Counted from the stretch's first letter, positions 36,882-44,655 are shown. The stretch is 44,655 bases of DNA from Desulfovibrionaceae bacterium (GCA_015233395.1 JADFXV010000017.1:1-44655); one strand, 5' to 3'. The notes: generated by a model not told the origin, from the sequence alone. Numbers and translations: made by a program.

Positions 36882-38255
36882 TCAGATGCCGAGCGTTTTG
36901 CGCGCCAGGGACAAAGGCTTGCGCAAAAGCCAGTAGGCCACGGAGACGGACTTGCCGTACACCACGGCGGTGCCTTGCAGGCCGATGCGCGGCGGCTGCC
37001 CGCCGGGTATCCAGTCGGCCTCGGCCAGCACGCAGGGGATGCCGTGGGGGCTGACGATCACGTTCTGGGAGACGAAGGTCAGCTTGCCCAGGAGCTGCGC
37101 TTCGGGCGCGGCGTTCAGGAACACGGCCACGGGTTTGTCCGCGTCAAAGGGCACGTTGTCGTCGATGGGCAGATAGATGCGCACCTTGGTTTGGGCGGGA
37201 TCGACGATCGAGAGCACCTTTTCCCCGACGGAAACCGGCCTGCCGCGCCATTCGCCGGGATCGTCGATGACCGCCAGGCCGCTTGTTTCGGCCGCGGCGT
37301 CGAGTTTGGCCACGTTGTGTTCGGCCAATTCCAGCCTGGTTTTTTCCTGATCGAGCTTGAGTTCGAGCACGCTGGCTTCGGCCTTGGCCTTGGGGTCGAG
37401 AAAGGCTTGCATGTTGGAGCGGGTGAGCATCGACTGGATGATCTGCAACTGCTGGCGGGCGATTTTTAAGTCTTCGGTGGCCACCCGCTTGTCGTAGGTA
37501 AAGAGCCGGTCGTTTTTCTCCACGGGCTGGCCGGGTTTGACGAAAACTTCTTCGATCACGCCGTTGAGCGGCGCGGTCACGATAAAGGGATCCTTGGGCG
37601 CCACCTCGCACGGGGCCGCCACCCGCAGGGAAATGCGCAGGCTCAGGACCAGGGCGAGCGCGGTCAGGAAGGTCCAGAGACTGCGCTTGCTCGTGAGCGT
37701 CTTGGTCCATTTGGCGGGATTGACGGCCAGGCGGCCGCATTTGTCCCAGGCGATGGCGTAGCCCAGCGCCAGGGGCGCAAGCAGCGACAGCTCGTGTTCG
37801 CTAAAGGCGCCCTCTCCCCAGCGTTCGAGCCAGAGTCCGACGGCCGGGCGCCCGTCGACGGGGATCGCAAGCCAGAGCGCGTCAAGCCCCTGGGTTCTGG
37901 CGCAGAGCGCGGCGAAGGCGGGCCGCAGGGCTCCCGGGAAATCGTTTTCGGTCAGGATCTTGGACTCAAGCGGGGGATCCAGGCCGCCGAGGAGTTCGCT
38001 CCAGACCGCCGCCAGCTCGGAATCCGCCGGGATCGACGATTGACCGGAAACGCCCAGCAATCGCGGCTTGCCGTGGCTGACGTCGAAGAGGCAGGCGCGC
38101 TGGTAGCTTGTGAGTTCGGCGGTCCGGTTGAGGATGCGGAAGGCGAGTTCCTTGCGATTCCGGGACAGGCCGGCTTCCAGGATGAGCTTGTTGAGCAGGC
38201 TGAGCGTGTTCAGGGCGGCCTGGGCCTGACTCTGCTCGTACGGCGTTTCTTGCAT
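36882..38255 (-). CDS. GAF-domain HlyD-family membrane-fusion protein
   Basis: A 457-aa protein with an unusual layout. Residues about 15-180 are a GAF-like cytosolic domain (LACLFD-type core ACLFDVSHGKPRLLGVSG, LDALWLAIPVDGRPAVGLWL). A single membrane helix follows at 192-210. The periplasmic part starts with the lipoyl half FIVTAPLNGVIEEVFVKPGQ, then an alpha-helical hairpin (about 265-330) and beta-barrel strands (KVRIYLPIDDNVPFDADKPV). GAF domains bind small ligands, so the adaptor may sense a cytosolic signal and transmit it across the membrane. It begins 2 nt after the preceding adaptor's stop and ends 9 nt before the M50 gene. Function is inferred from fold only. Confidence 0.8.
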   Translation of the reverse strand: MQETPYEQSQAQAALNTLSLLNKLILEAGLSRNRKELAFRILNRTAELTSYQRACLFDVSHGKPRLLGVSGQSSIPADSELAAVWSELLGGLDPPLESKILTENDFPGALRPAFAALCARTQGLDALWLAIPVDGRPAVGLWLERWGEGAFSEHELSLLAPLALGYAIAWDKCGRLAVNPAKWTKTLTSKRSLWTFLTALALVLSLRISLRVAAPCEVAPKDPFIVTAPLNGVIEEVFVKPGQPVEKNDRLFTYDKRVATEDLKIARQQLQIIQSMLTRSNMQAFLDPKAKAEASVLELKLDQEKTRLELAEHNVAKLDAAAETSGLAVIDDPGEWRGRPVSVGEKVLSIVDPAQTKVRIYLPIDDNVPFDADKPVAVFLNAAPEAQLLGKLTFVSQNVIVSPHGIPCVLAEADWIPGGQPPRIGLQGTAVVYGKSVSVAYWLLRKPLSLARKTLGI

Positions 38256-38257
38256 TG

Positions 38258-39004
38258 CTATTGGGCGGCGTCCGCCGGCGGCGCGAGCCTGCCGGTCATG
38301 CCGCTTCGCAAGCTGTCGCCGGTGTTCGGGACGTCGGCGTAAATCTCGTAGGTGGCGCTGGCCGGATCGAGCACCTCGCCGACGTTGGTGATCGTCCCGG
38401 CTGCGGTTGCGCCCGTCTCGACGACCTCGATGGACACCTCCTGGCCGACATGCACCTTGCCGAAAAGCGTGGACGGCAAAAGAATGCGGGCCTGGAGCAG
38501 GTGGTCGTCCACCACTTCGATCAGCGGCTTGCCCTTGTCCACCAGTTCATATTCCCGGACGTACACCTTTTTCACCCGGCCGGAAAAAGGCGCGTAGATT
38601 CTGCAGCCGGCCAATTCTTTTTGGGAGAGCGCAACATTGGCCGAGGCCATGCCCACGTCCTTGCGGGCGTTTTCAAGGTCGAGCGGCGAGGCGGACTTGC
38701 CCTCGTACAGCTTCTGGGTCACCTCGAAATTCTTGTTCGCGGCCGAGGCGGCGGCCTGGTTCTTACTTACGCTCGGGCGGTAACTGCCTTCGTCGAGCGC
38801 GATGAGCAGGTCGCCCTTGGAAAATTTCTGGCCGAGTTCCTTGACGATGTGTTCGACCTTGGCTGTGACTTCGGCCGAGAGCACGGCCTGCTGCTTGGCC
38901 TCAAGCACGGCCGAAAGCGGTTTGCCCGGCTGCGCCGGAGCTTTGGAGACAAAAAAAATCAGACCGGCGGCCATGGCCGCCAGCGCAAAGGCATATCGCT
39001 TCAC
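38258..39004 (-). CDS. Periplasmic adaptor (membrane-fusion protein), short
   Basis: A 248-aa adaptor of the RND/MFP type. The signal or anchor helix is at residues 1-20 (AFALAAMAAGLIFFV). The two lipoyl halves are LSAEVTAKVEHIVKELGQKFSKGDLLIALDE and IYAPFSGRVKKVYVREYELVDKGKPLIEV, with a short helical hairpin between them, and a beta-barrel and membrane-proximal part after. The GTG at 39004 is chosen because GGGAGAG lies 5 nt upstream; the longer frame lacks an RBS. It lies 42 nt after the TolC-like gene and 2 nt before the GAF adaptor. It would connect the outer-membrane factor to the inner components. Confidence 0.88.
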   Translation of the reverse strand: MKRYAFALAAMAAGLIFFVSKAPAQPGKPLSAVLEAKQQAVLSAEVTAKVEHIVKELGQKFSKGDLLIALDEGSYRPSVSKNQAAASAANKNFEVTQKLYEGKSASPLDLENARKDVGMASANVALSQKELAGCRIYAPFSGRVKKVYVREYELVDKGKPLIEVVDDHLLQARILLPSTLFGKVHVGQEVSIEVVETGATAAGTITNVGEVLDPASATYEIYADVPNTGDSLRSGMTGRLAPPADAAQ

Positions 39005-39046
39005 GTTTGCTCTCCCTTCGGCCGCCGAGGCCACGCCGCCGCGCCG

Positions 39047-41197
39047 CTAGCCCTCTTTCTTCACGGAAATGAGCAACCCGCCGTCCGCCGTTTCGATCAC
39101 CGGCGCGAACCGGCGCCAGTTTGCGTCCGACTCGTTGAACTCCAGGGCCAGGCCAAGCGCGTCCCGGCTCTGATCGACATGCACCGCCGTAATGTACTCT
39201 CCGTCGCCTGCGTACTTGATGAAGGGATTCTTGGCGACCCACCTGCCGCCGACATGGAACACGAGTCTGGGGGGATTGTCGAGGTATTCCCAAGTGGTCT
39301 CGCCGGGCTTGCGCATGGTTTTGATGTTCACGGCCACGAGGCCCGGTTTTTCCGAAAGCGTCAGGCTGCGCAGTCCGCCGTAGGCGTTGATGGTGACGTC
39401 TCTGGACCCGGTCTGGGCGGGCTGGACGGCCTTGGCCTCGGACCCGGCCGCAGTGGACTGGGCGGGCTGGACGGCCTTGGTCTCGGACCCGGCCGGGGCG
39501 CGGTTTTTTTGCACGGGCTCGACCGCGATCGTGAGTTCCGGCGGCTCCTGGGCCGAGGGGGCCTGCGTGGCCGCGAGCTCCGCGTCTGCCGGTCCGGCGG
39601 GCGTTTGCCGGGCCTTGGCCGCGGCCAGGGTGGGGGCGGCGTTCTCGGAGGTCAGGGGGCCTGCTGGCTGGCCGCCCCAGTCGCGGCCGAGCGAATTGTC
39701 GAGCCTGGCCAGGGCGATCAGCGCGCCGGCGTAGTTGGTCAGGTGCTGCACCCGGGCGTTCAGGTAACGCTGATCTTCGTCGAGCAGCATGCTTTCGCGC
39801 AGTTTCCCGGTGCGCACCTGTTCGCGCACGGCCTCCAGGAGCTCGAAGCGCTCCTTGACCAGATCGCCGGCCAGCTGCAGCCGGTCGGTGGTCTCGTTGT
39901 ATTCGATGATCGAAAGCCGGACCTGGGTCAGGACCGACAAGGCGATCTTCATGCGCCGCTTGGCCGCCAGATCGGCCTGTTGCTTGGCGGTGAAGCGTTC
40001 GTACATCAGCCTCGGGACGGAGAACAGGTCGAACGACAGCTTGACGCCGATGATATACCAGTCGTTTTTGCTCAGATATTTGTTGGAATCGTAGGAATAG
40101 CGGATGTACGGCGTGACCGAGGGGAACATCTGCATGAAGGCGGCGTCCGCGTCCTGCTGGGAGATCTTTTGCTCGATGTCCTGCTGAAAGAGTTCCGGGC
40201 GCTTGCTTAAGGCCTCGCCTTCGAGCGCGGCGATGTCAAAACGCCTGGGCTTCGGATCGCGCGAAAGGTCCATGTCCTTGATGTCGGCCATGTCTTCGGG
40301 TTTGAGCCCGAGCAGCTCGGAGAGTTCGGTCATGGCCGAGCGGTAGTCGCTGGAATAGGTCTTCAGGCGCAGCATCATTTCGGTGATGCCGGCGTCGCTT
40401 TGCAGGCCGTCGACCTTCGAGAGCGTGCCCTCGGCGATCTGCTTTTTGATGATTTCGCGGCGCTTGCGGCCCTCGTCGAGCAGGGCCTGGGCGTGGCTGG
40501 CGGCGTCCTTGGACACGGCCGCCTTGAGATAGGCCCGGGTGACGTTTAAGGCGATGTCCTGTTTGGCCCGGCGCAGGCGCTCGGCGGCGATGTCGGCCCG
40601 GCCCTCGCTTTGCCGCCAGCGCACGATGTTCACGCCCAGGTTGAGCAGGTCCCAGGACAGGCCGGCGTTGTAGGTGAAGGAATTGAGTTCCGAGGAAATC
40701 GAGGGCTCAAGGGACACCTGGCGGGTGTAGAGGCTGATGGACGTGCTGCCCACGTCCCAGGATTTCTGGCTGCGGTCGGCGTCGATGAGCAGGTTGGGCA
40801 GGAGCCGGTATTTGGCGCCGGTGACCATTTCTTCCTGCACGGACTTTTCCTGGGCCGCGACCAGCTTGTCCAGGTTGCGCTCCAGGGCGAAGGACACCGC
40901 GTCATCCAGGCCTAGGGGGGAATTCGGTTTGAGCGGGACCTTGGGAGCGCCGGGAGCGCCGGGCGCGGGAGCCTCGGCAAGACCCTTGGCCTTGGACGAT
41001 TTGGCGGCAGGGGTCTTGTAGGCCTCCGGTTCGCGGATCTGCTCGACATCCTTGCGGGCGTTCTCCTGCCGCAGGGCCTCGCGGTCCTTCTCGGCCAGGC
41101 AGCCTGGAAGGAGCAGGGCAACGGCCAGGACGGCAAGATAGACAATTCGGCGTCCTGTTCCATGAGCGCCAAGCAGATGCAGAGAGGTTATTTTCAT
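39047..41197 (-). CDS. TolC-family outer-membrane factor lipoprotein with C-terminal AMIN-like domain
   Basis: A 716-aa protein. The signal peptide ends in lipobox LPGC (Cys33), so it is a lipoprotein. Residues about 95-500 are an outer-membrane efflux (OEP) domain with the typical coiled-coil halves (LGLDDAVSFALERNLDKL, ARKLREIIKKQ-like RRKREIIKKQIAEGTLSKVD, SIIEYNETTDRLQLAGDLVKERFEL). A Pro/Ala-rich linker (about 505-595) carries a 45-bp duplicated unit. The last 115 residues (DVTINAYGGLRSLTLSEKPG, PPRLVFHVGGRW, FAPVIETADGGLLISVKK) look like an AMIN domain, which binds peptidoglycan. The ATG at 41197 is used because GGCGGGAA precedes it; an earlier TTG adds 11 residues. First gene of the cluster. 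Confidence 0.8.
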   Translation of the reverse strand: MKITSLHLLGAHGTGRRIVYLAVLAVALLLPGCLAEKDREALRQENARKDVEQIREPEAYKTPAAKSSKAKGLAEAPAPGAPGAPKVPLKPNSPLGLDDAVSFALERNLDKLVAAQEKSVQEEMVTGAKYRLLPNLLIDADRSQKSWDVGSTSISLYTRQVSLEPSISSELNSFTYNAGLSWDLLNLGVNIVRWRQSEGRADIAAERLRRAKQDIALNVTRAYLKAAVSKDAASHAQALLDEGRKRREIIKKQIAEGTLSKVDGLQSDAGITEMMLRLKTYSSDYRSAMTELSELLGLKPEDMADIKDMDLSRDPKPRRFDIAALEGEALSKRPELFQQDIEQKISQQDADAAFMQMFPSVTPYIRYSYDSNKYLSKNDWYIIGVKLSFDLFSVPRLMYERFTAKQQADLAAKRRMKIALSVLTQVRLSIIEYNETTDRLQLAGDLVKERFELLEAVREQVRTGKLRESMLLDEDQRYLNARVQHLTNYAGALIALARLDNSLGRDWGGQPAGPLTSENAAPTLAAAKARQTPAGPADAELAATQAPSAQEPPELTIAVEPVQKNRAPAGSETKAVQPAQSTAAGSEAKAVQPAQTGSRDVTINAYGGLRSLTLSEKPGLVAVNIKTMRKPGETTWEYLDNPPRLVFHVGGRWVAKNPFIKYAGDGEYITAVHVDQSRDALGLALEFNESDANWRRFAPVIETADGGLLISVKKEG
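39413..39495. repeat. 38-bp direct repeat in the TolC-like gene linker
   Basis: CTGGGCGGGCTGGACGGCCT followed by TGGCCTCGGACCCGGCCG occurs at 39413-39450 and, with one mismatch, at 39458-39495 (period 45 bp). It encodes duplicated SEAKAVQPAQ-like units. Confidence 0.85.
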
Positions 41198-41269
41198 TTT
41201 CCCGCCTCGTGAAGGATTGGATTTTCGCAACCCGCCGCCAGTATGCTCGTCGCCGCAATGCGCTTACGG

Positions 41270-41298
41270 AATATGAAAATTTCATGACATCAAAACAA
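41270..41298 (-). promoter_or_regulatory. Candidate promoter of the export cluster
   Basis: Read on the minus strand: TTGTTT (41298-41293), 17 nt, CATATT (41275-41270). Both boxes match the consensus at 4/6. It gives a leader of about 65 nt to the ATG at 41197. Confidence 0.45.
41273..41285. promoter_or_regulatory. 13-bp palindrome at the export-cluster promoter
   Basis: ATGAAA-A-TTTCAT, a perfect 6-1-6 palindrome overlapping the -10 of the minus-strand promoter. It is a candidate operator; the regulator is not known. Confidence 0.5.
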
Positions 41299-41357
41299 AG
41301 AAAAAGTCCAGCGAAAAGGCCCCCCGGTCCTTTGGGGTCAAAGACCACGGGAAAACT

Positions 41358-41386
41358 TTGACAATGTCTCCCGGAAGTTGGATAGT
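41358..41386 (+). promoter_or_regulatory. Candidate sigma-70 promoter of the cyclase gene
   Basis: TTGACA (41358-41363, perfect), 17 nt, GATAGT (41381-41386, 4/6). It lies 54 nt before the cyclase ATG at 41441. Confidence 0.65.
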
Positions 41387-41440
41387 GCAATATTCGACGC
41401 ACTTGGGTCAAAACGTTTCGTTGCGACAAAGGACGACGCC

Positions 41441-43678
41441 ATGGCCGCATTCAGTTTTCACAGCGTTTGGAGCGCCCTGAAGGAATATTTCAAGGGCAGA
41501 TTCGGCATCTTTCTGGCCGGCGCGGCGATTACCGCCGGCATGGCGCTGCTCTACGCCATCCAGCCTACCTGGATGGAGTCCCAAGACAACATGATCTACG
41601 ATTTTTTACTTCGCTCCCGGGGTTCCACCCCGGTTTCCGGGCAAGTGGTCCTTGTGGACATCGACGAGAAAAGCCTGGCGAAACTCGGCCAGTGGCCTTG
41701 GCCGCGCTACCGGCTCACGCTCCTGCTCGGCCAGATGCGCCAGGCCGGGGCCAGGGCCGTGGCCATGGACATGCTCCTGGCTGAACCGGACCGCACCTCG
41801 CCCGTCCTGCTGGAACGCCAGTTCAAGGACGAACTCAATTTCGACGTGTCCTTCAGCGGCCTGCCCGATCCCTTCCGCGACAACGACCAGGTTTTGGCCA
41901 AGATGCTCTCTCGCGGCCCGTTCGTCCTGTCGTATTATTTCGATTTTTCCGGCACGGGCGAGAAGTCGGCCTGCCGCTTGCCCGCCTCTCCCTTTTCCGT
42001 GGCCGGGCGCCAGGGAGCGGTCGCGCCGGCCGAAGCCGCCATGAACGCGTCCAACGTGCTCTGCCCGCTGCCGGTGCTGCTCGACTCGGCCACGGCCGCC
42101 GGATTTATGAACACCATCCCGGACAGCGACAACGTCATCCGCAGGCTGCCGCTGGTCATCGCCTATAACGGCGCGGTCTATCCCAGCCTGGCCTTGGCCG
42201 CGGCCATGCGCGGCCTGGGGGCGACCGGCCGCGAACTCGCCGGCGCGGAAGCCGGACTCAAATCCCTGAAGCTCTCCGGTCCGTTCGGCGAAAAAACCAT
42301 TCCCCTGGACGCCAGGGGAATGCTCCTGCTCAACTACCGGGGACGGGGCGGAATCTACCCGCGTCTGAGCGCCTGCGACGTGCTTTCCGGCGAAGTGGAC
42401 AAAAGCGCCCTGGAAGGCAAAACGGTCATTTTCGGCTCGACCGCCGTGGGCATGCAGGACATCCGGGCCACGCCGCTCGACCGGGCCACGCCCGGAGCCG
42501 AGATCCAGGCCACGGTCGTGGACATGATCCTGACCAACGACTACATTCTGCGGCCGGACTGGGCCCCGGCCCTGGAGTTTTGCCTGGTCCTGGCCATGGG
42601 CCTGCTCTCGGCCGTGCTGCTGTCGCGGGCCAAGGGCCTGTGGCTGATAGCCACCCTGGCCGGCCTGGGGCTTGCGATGTGGTTCGGCGCGGCCCAGACG
42701 CTCAAAACGCACAAGCTCTTCATCCAGCCGCTCTATCCCCTGGCCGTTTTGCTCCTCAACTTCGTCCTGCTGACCGTGTTCAAATTCTGGCGCGAGGAAC
42801 GCCAGCGCCGCTTCATCCATTCCGCCTTCGCCCATTACCTCTCGCCCAAGGTCGTCGACCAGATCGTGCAGTCGCCCGACAAGCTCAACCTGACCGGCGA
42901 GGAGCGTGAAATCTCCATCCTGTTTTCCGACATCCGGGGGTTCACCTCCATCTCGGAAAAACTCTCCCCGACCCAGCTGGTGGACCTGCTCCACGAATAC
43001 CTGACCCCCATGACCCACACCATCACCGAACACCTGGGCACCCTCGACAAATATATCGGCGACGCCATCATGGCCTTCTGGAACGCGCCGCTGGACGTGG
43101 CCAACCACCGCGCCGAAGCGCTGGCGGCGGGCCTGGACATGATCGAGCGGCTCGGCGAACTCAATACGGTCTTTGCGGCGAAATACGGCCAGACCCTGAA
43201 AGTGGGCGTGGGCCTCAACTGCGGCTTTGTGCGCGTGGGCAACTTCGGCTCGCAGGACCTCTTCAGCTACACCATCATCGGCGACAACGTGAACCTGTGC
43301 TCGCGGCTCGAAGGCCTGACCAAATACTACGGCCTGACGCTCGTGGCCGGCGAAGGCATGGTCCATCCGTCCACCGCCGGATTTCATTTCCAGGAAGTCG
43401 ACAGCGTCCTGGTCAAGGGCAAACACGAACCCGTGACCATCTATTCCGTCATGCACCCGGCCGAACGCGACCGCCGCGCCGAGGAACTCGACCTGGCCGG
43501 CAAAGCCCTGGCCAGATACAAGTCCCGGGATTTCGCCGCCTCGCTCGCAAGCTTCACCGACCTGGAAACGCGCTTCGGGGCGCGACTGTATTCGCTCTAC
43601 AAGGAACGCTGCCAAACCCTGATCGCCACCCCGCCGCCGGCGGAGTGGAACGGCGTGTTCGAACACCTGACAAAGTAA
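41441..43678 (+). CDS. CHASE2-domain adenylate cyclase (class III)
   Basis: A 745-aa membrane sensor predicted to make cAMP. An N-terminal helix (about 21-40), a periplasmic CHASE2 domain (about 45-365; VLVDIDEKSLAKLGQWPWPRYR, ATPLDRATPGAEIQATVVDM), three more membrane helices (about 372-450), then a class III cyclase domain (about 470-680). Catalytic residues are intact: Asp497 (FSDIRGFTS), Asp541 with Lys537 (LDKYIGDAIMAF), and IIGDNVNLCSRLEG with the Asp, Asn and Arg. The Lys and Asp in those positions favour ATP over GTP. About 60 helical residues follow. The ATG at 41441 is chosen because AAAGGA precedes it. Divergent from the export cluster. Confidence 0.92.
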   Translation: MAAFSFHSVWSALKEYFKGRFGIFLAGAAITAGMALLYAIQPTWMESQDNMIYDFLLRSRGSTPVSGQVVLVDIDEKSLAKLGQWPWPRYRLTLLLGQMRQAGARAVAMDMLLAEPDRTSPVLLERQFKDELNFDVSFSGLPDPFRDNDQVLAKMLSRGPFVLSYYFDFSGTGEKSACRLPASPFSVAGRQGAVAPAEAAMNASNVLCPLPVLLDSATAAGFMNTIPDSDNVIRRLPLVIAYNGAVYPSLALAAAMRGLGATGRELAGAEAGLKSLKLSGPFGEKTIPLDARGMLLLNYRGRGGIYPRLSACDVLSGEVDKSALEGKTVIFGSTAVGMQDIRATPLDRATPGAEIQATVVDMILTNDYILRPDWAPALEFCLVLAMGLLSAVLLSRAKGLWLIATLAGLGLAMWFGAAQTLKTHKLFIQPLYPLAVLLLNFVLLTVFKFWREERQRRFIHSAFAHYLSPKVVDQIVQSPDKLNLTGEEREISILFSDIRGFTSISEKLSPTQLVDLLHEYLTPMTHTITEHLGTLDKYIGDAIMAFWNAPLDVANHRAEALAAGLDMIERLGELNTVFAAKYGQTLKVGVGLNCGFVRVGNFGSQDLFSYTIIGDNVNLCSRLEGLTKYYGLTLVAGEGMVHPSTAGFHFQEVDSVLVKGKHEPVTIYSVMHPAERDRRAEELDLAGKALARYKSRDFAASLASFTDLETRFGARLYSLYKERCQTLIATPPPAEWNGVFEHLTK

Positions 43679-43685
43679 GAGAACA

Positions 43686-43751
43686 CCAGGGGCGCTGCCC
43701 CTGGACCCCGCCGGGGGCGATGATCGCCCCCGGACCCCCGCGACAGGGGCG
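43686..43751. repeat. Family A modular hairpin array, copy 3 (short)
   Basis: CCAGGGGC/GCT/GCCCCTGG, spacer ACCCCG, CCGGGGGCGA/TG/ATCGCCCCCGG, then ACCCCCG. It lies 8 nt past the cyclase stop, as copy 2 lies beside the Sel1 gene stop. Confidence 0.85.
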
Positions 43752-43824
43752 TGTCTTTCCCCCGCATCCCTTTCAAAAACGCAAACCGGCTCGCCGCCCC
43801 TATAGAAGTTTTTTGAAGAGGGGT

Positions 43825-43862
43825 CCGGGGGGAAACTTTTTTTCAAAAAAGTTTCCCCCCGG
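43825..43862. terminator. Perfect 18-bp hairpin (family C) near the window end
   Basis: CCGGGGGGAAACTTTTTT, TC, exact complement. It lies 17 nt after the transglutaminase gene stop (minus) and about 150 nt after the cyclase stop (plus), so it can stop both convergent units. Apart from C/T changes it is the element at 31-68. Confidence 0.75.
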
Positions 43863-43878
43863 TCTTCTCTCTCCCTCT

Positions 43879-44655
43879 CTATTCTTGTCCCATCTCCCGT
43901 CGCAGCGCGGGGATTTCCGGGTTGGCCGGGTCGAGTTTTTGCGCCGCGTCGAGCGCTTTGGCGGCGCGGTCGCGGTCGCCGGTTTTGAGTCTGGCTCTGG
44001 CCAGGCAGAGTTGGGCGTCCAGGCGGGACGGGTCGAGTTCGGCGGCTTTGCGGCACAGGCGCAGCGCCGAGGAGGGGACGTCTTTTTCCAGGAAGAGCAG
44101 TCCCAGTTTGGCGAAGGTCGCCGGGAAATCGAAATCGACCTGGCAGCGCACGGGCAGTTCGGGGTCGCGGTAGTCGCCGGCGTAGGTCGCGGCGGTCTGG
44201 CGCAGCAGGGCGTTGGCCTGGTCGACCGAAGCGATGCCGAGGGAGGCGAAGTCTTGTCCCCTGGCCATGGCGATTTCGCCGGAGGGCAGGTTTTTTTGGG
44301 CCGGATCGTAGCCGTCGTAGAGGACGAACGAGGTCGGGTCGGCCAGGCGCCAGCGGCCGTCGAGGAACACTTCGACGAAGCTGTGGCCGTTGCCCACGGC
44401 CAGGGAATTTTCCCGCCAGAGCTTGATCCATTTGACGTTGGCGGTCAGGGCCAGGCGCGCCGGAAAGCCCATGGCCCGAAACAGGGCCATCTCGGCCAGG
44501 GCGAAGTCGGAGCAGCCGCCCAGGATTTTCGACTGGAACAGGCCGGCGGCGGTTTTGGTGAATTGTTCCCGGTTGCCGTCGGGGTCGTAGGCCAGGTTTT
44601 CGCCCACGTAGCGCATGGCCCGGCAGATGCGTTCGCCGTCATCGCCGCCGGCGAT
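43879..44655 (-). CDS. Transglutaminase-like protein with TPR, 5' truncated by the window
   Basis: Partial: the reading frame is open to the window edge, so the N-terminus is missing. The visible part is at least 258 aa. A transglutaminase-like domain comes first, with the catalytic Cys in GGCSDFALAEMALFRAMGFPAR, the His in VGNGHSFVEVF and the Asp in GRWRLADPTSF, all intact. Two TPR-like repeats follow (DVPSSALRLCRKAAELDPSRLDAQ, ARLKTGDRDRAAKALDAAQKLDPANPE). Such bacterial proteins often act in the envelope as proteases or cross-linkers. The substrate and signal peptide cannot be seen. Confidence 0.8.
   Translation of the reverse strand: MAGGDDGERICRAMRYVGENLAYDPDGNREQFTKTAAGLFQSKILGGCSDFALAEMALFRAMGFPARLALTANVKWIKLWRENSLAVGNGHSFVEVFLDGRWRLADPTSFVLYDGYDPAQKNLPSGEIAMARGQDFASLGIASVDQANALLRQTAATYAGDYRDPELPVRCQVDFDFPATFAKLGLLFLEKDVPSSALRLCRKAAELDPSRLDAQLCLARARLKTGDRDRAAKALDAAQKLDPANPEIPALRREMGQE

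Larger units (their letters stand above)
41198..41440. promoter_or_regulatory. Divergent regulatory gap between the export cluster and the cyclase gene
   Basis: A 243-nt gap with promoters for both sides (listed separately), a 13-bp palindrome, and an imperfect hairpin GGTCCTTTG/GGGT/CAAAGACC near 41328-41348. Shared control is plausible. Confidence 0.6.

Noticed and set aside
34812-37469. Plus-strand frame of 885 codons across the M50 and GAF-adaptor genes
   Set aside because: Antisense shadow of two genes with clear domains; a high-GC third position keeps stop codons rare.
41606-44431. Minus-strand frame of 941 codons across the cyclase and the window end
   Set aside because: Runs through a confirmed gene and a hairpin array; no domain seen.

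Overview
The window is one continuous stretch of a high-GC bacterial chromosome with housekeeping genes on both strands. No tRNA, rRNA, phage, transposase or CRISPR array is visible. Gene content suggests a sulfate-reducing deltaproteobacterium of the Desulfovibrio group. The pointers are a large pyruvate-carboxylase-like gene beside an oversized PEP-synthase-like gene, a stand-alone AICAR transformylase, DUF3568-like and GGDEF/TPR proteins, and GC-rich hairpin repeats between genes. The assignment is inference; there is no marker gene in the window.

Layout. (1) 72-3149, minus strand: D-Ala-D-Ala ligase, an HD-domain protein, and the phosphatidylethanolamine pair pssA/psd. (2) 3438-12878, plus strand: a divergent pyruvate carboxylase with a C-terminal zinc ribbon, a PEP-synthase-like protein with a large helical insertion, and typA. 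(3) 13006-21379, minus strand: plsY, an RNase II family enzyme, AICAR transformylase, a zinc alcohol dehydrogenase, UDP-glucose pyrophosphorylase and a Sel1-repeat protein. (4) 21686-26028, plus strand: a ChbG/YdjC deacetylase, an HI0933-type flavoprotein, then an ArsR regulator followed by an SDR and an iron-sulfur-flavoprotein-like reductase, with matching candidate operators before arsR and before the SDR. (5) 26083-34102, minus strand: an unknown protein, a degenerate GGDEF/TPR protein, thiL, tag, guaB and malQ. (6) 34312-41197, minus strand: a five-gene export-like cluster. (7) 41441-43678, plus strand: a CHASE2 adenylate cyclase divergent from that cluster. (8) The right edge holds a truncated transglutaminase-TPR gene.

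The most interesting region is 34312-43678. It encodes an outer-membrane-factor lipoprotein (TolC-like) carrying a C-terminal AMIN-like domain, a short periplasmic adaptor, an adaptor with a cytosolic GAF domain, and an M50 site-2-protease-like membrane protein fused to an adaptor domain. A small lipoprotein follows. No ABC, RND or MFS transporter is encoded, so the complex would span the envelope without an obvious motor. A cAMP-producing sensor is divergently transcribed from the same 243-bp gap, which holds candidate promoters for both directions and a 13-bp palindrome.

A second theme is the intergenic hairpin elements. Several families (A-E in the features) recur, mostly at gene ends. Families A, B and C share a grammar: a near-perfect GC-rich hairpin with a 2-4 nt loop, flanked by ACCCC or AATCCC.
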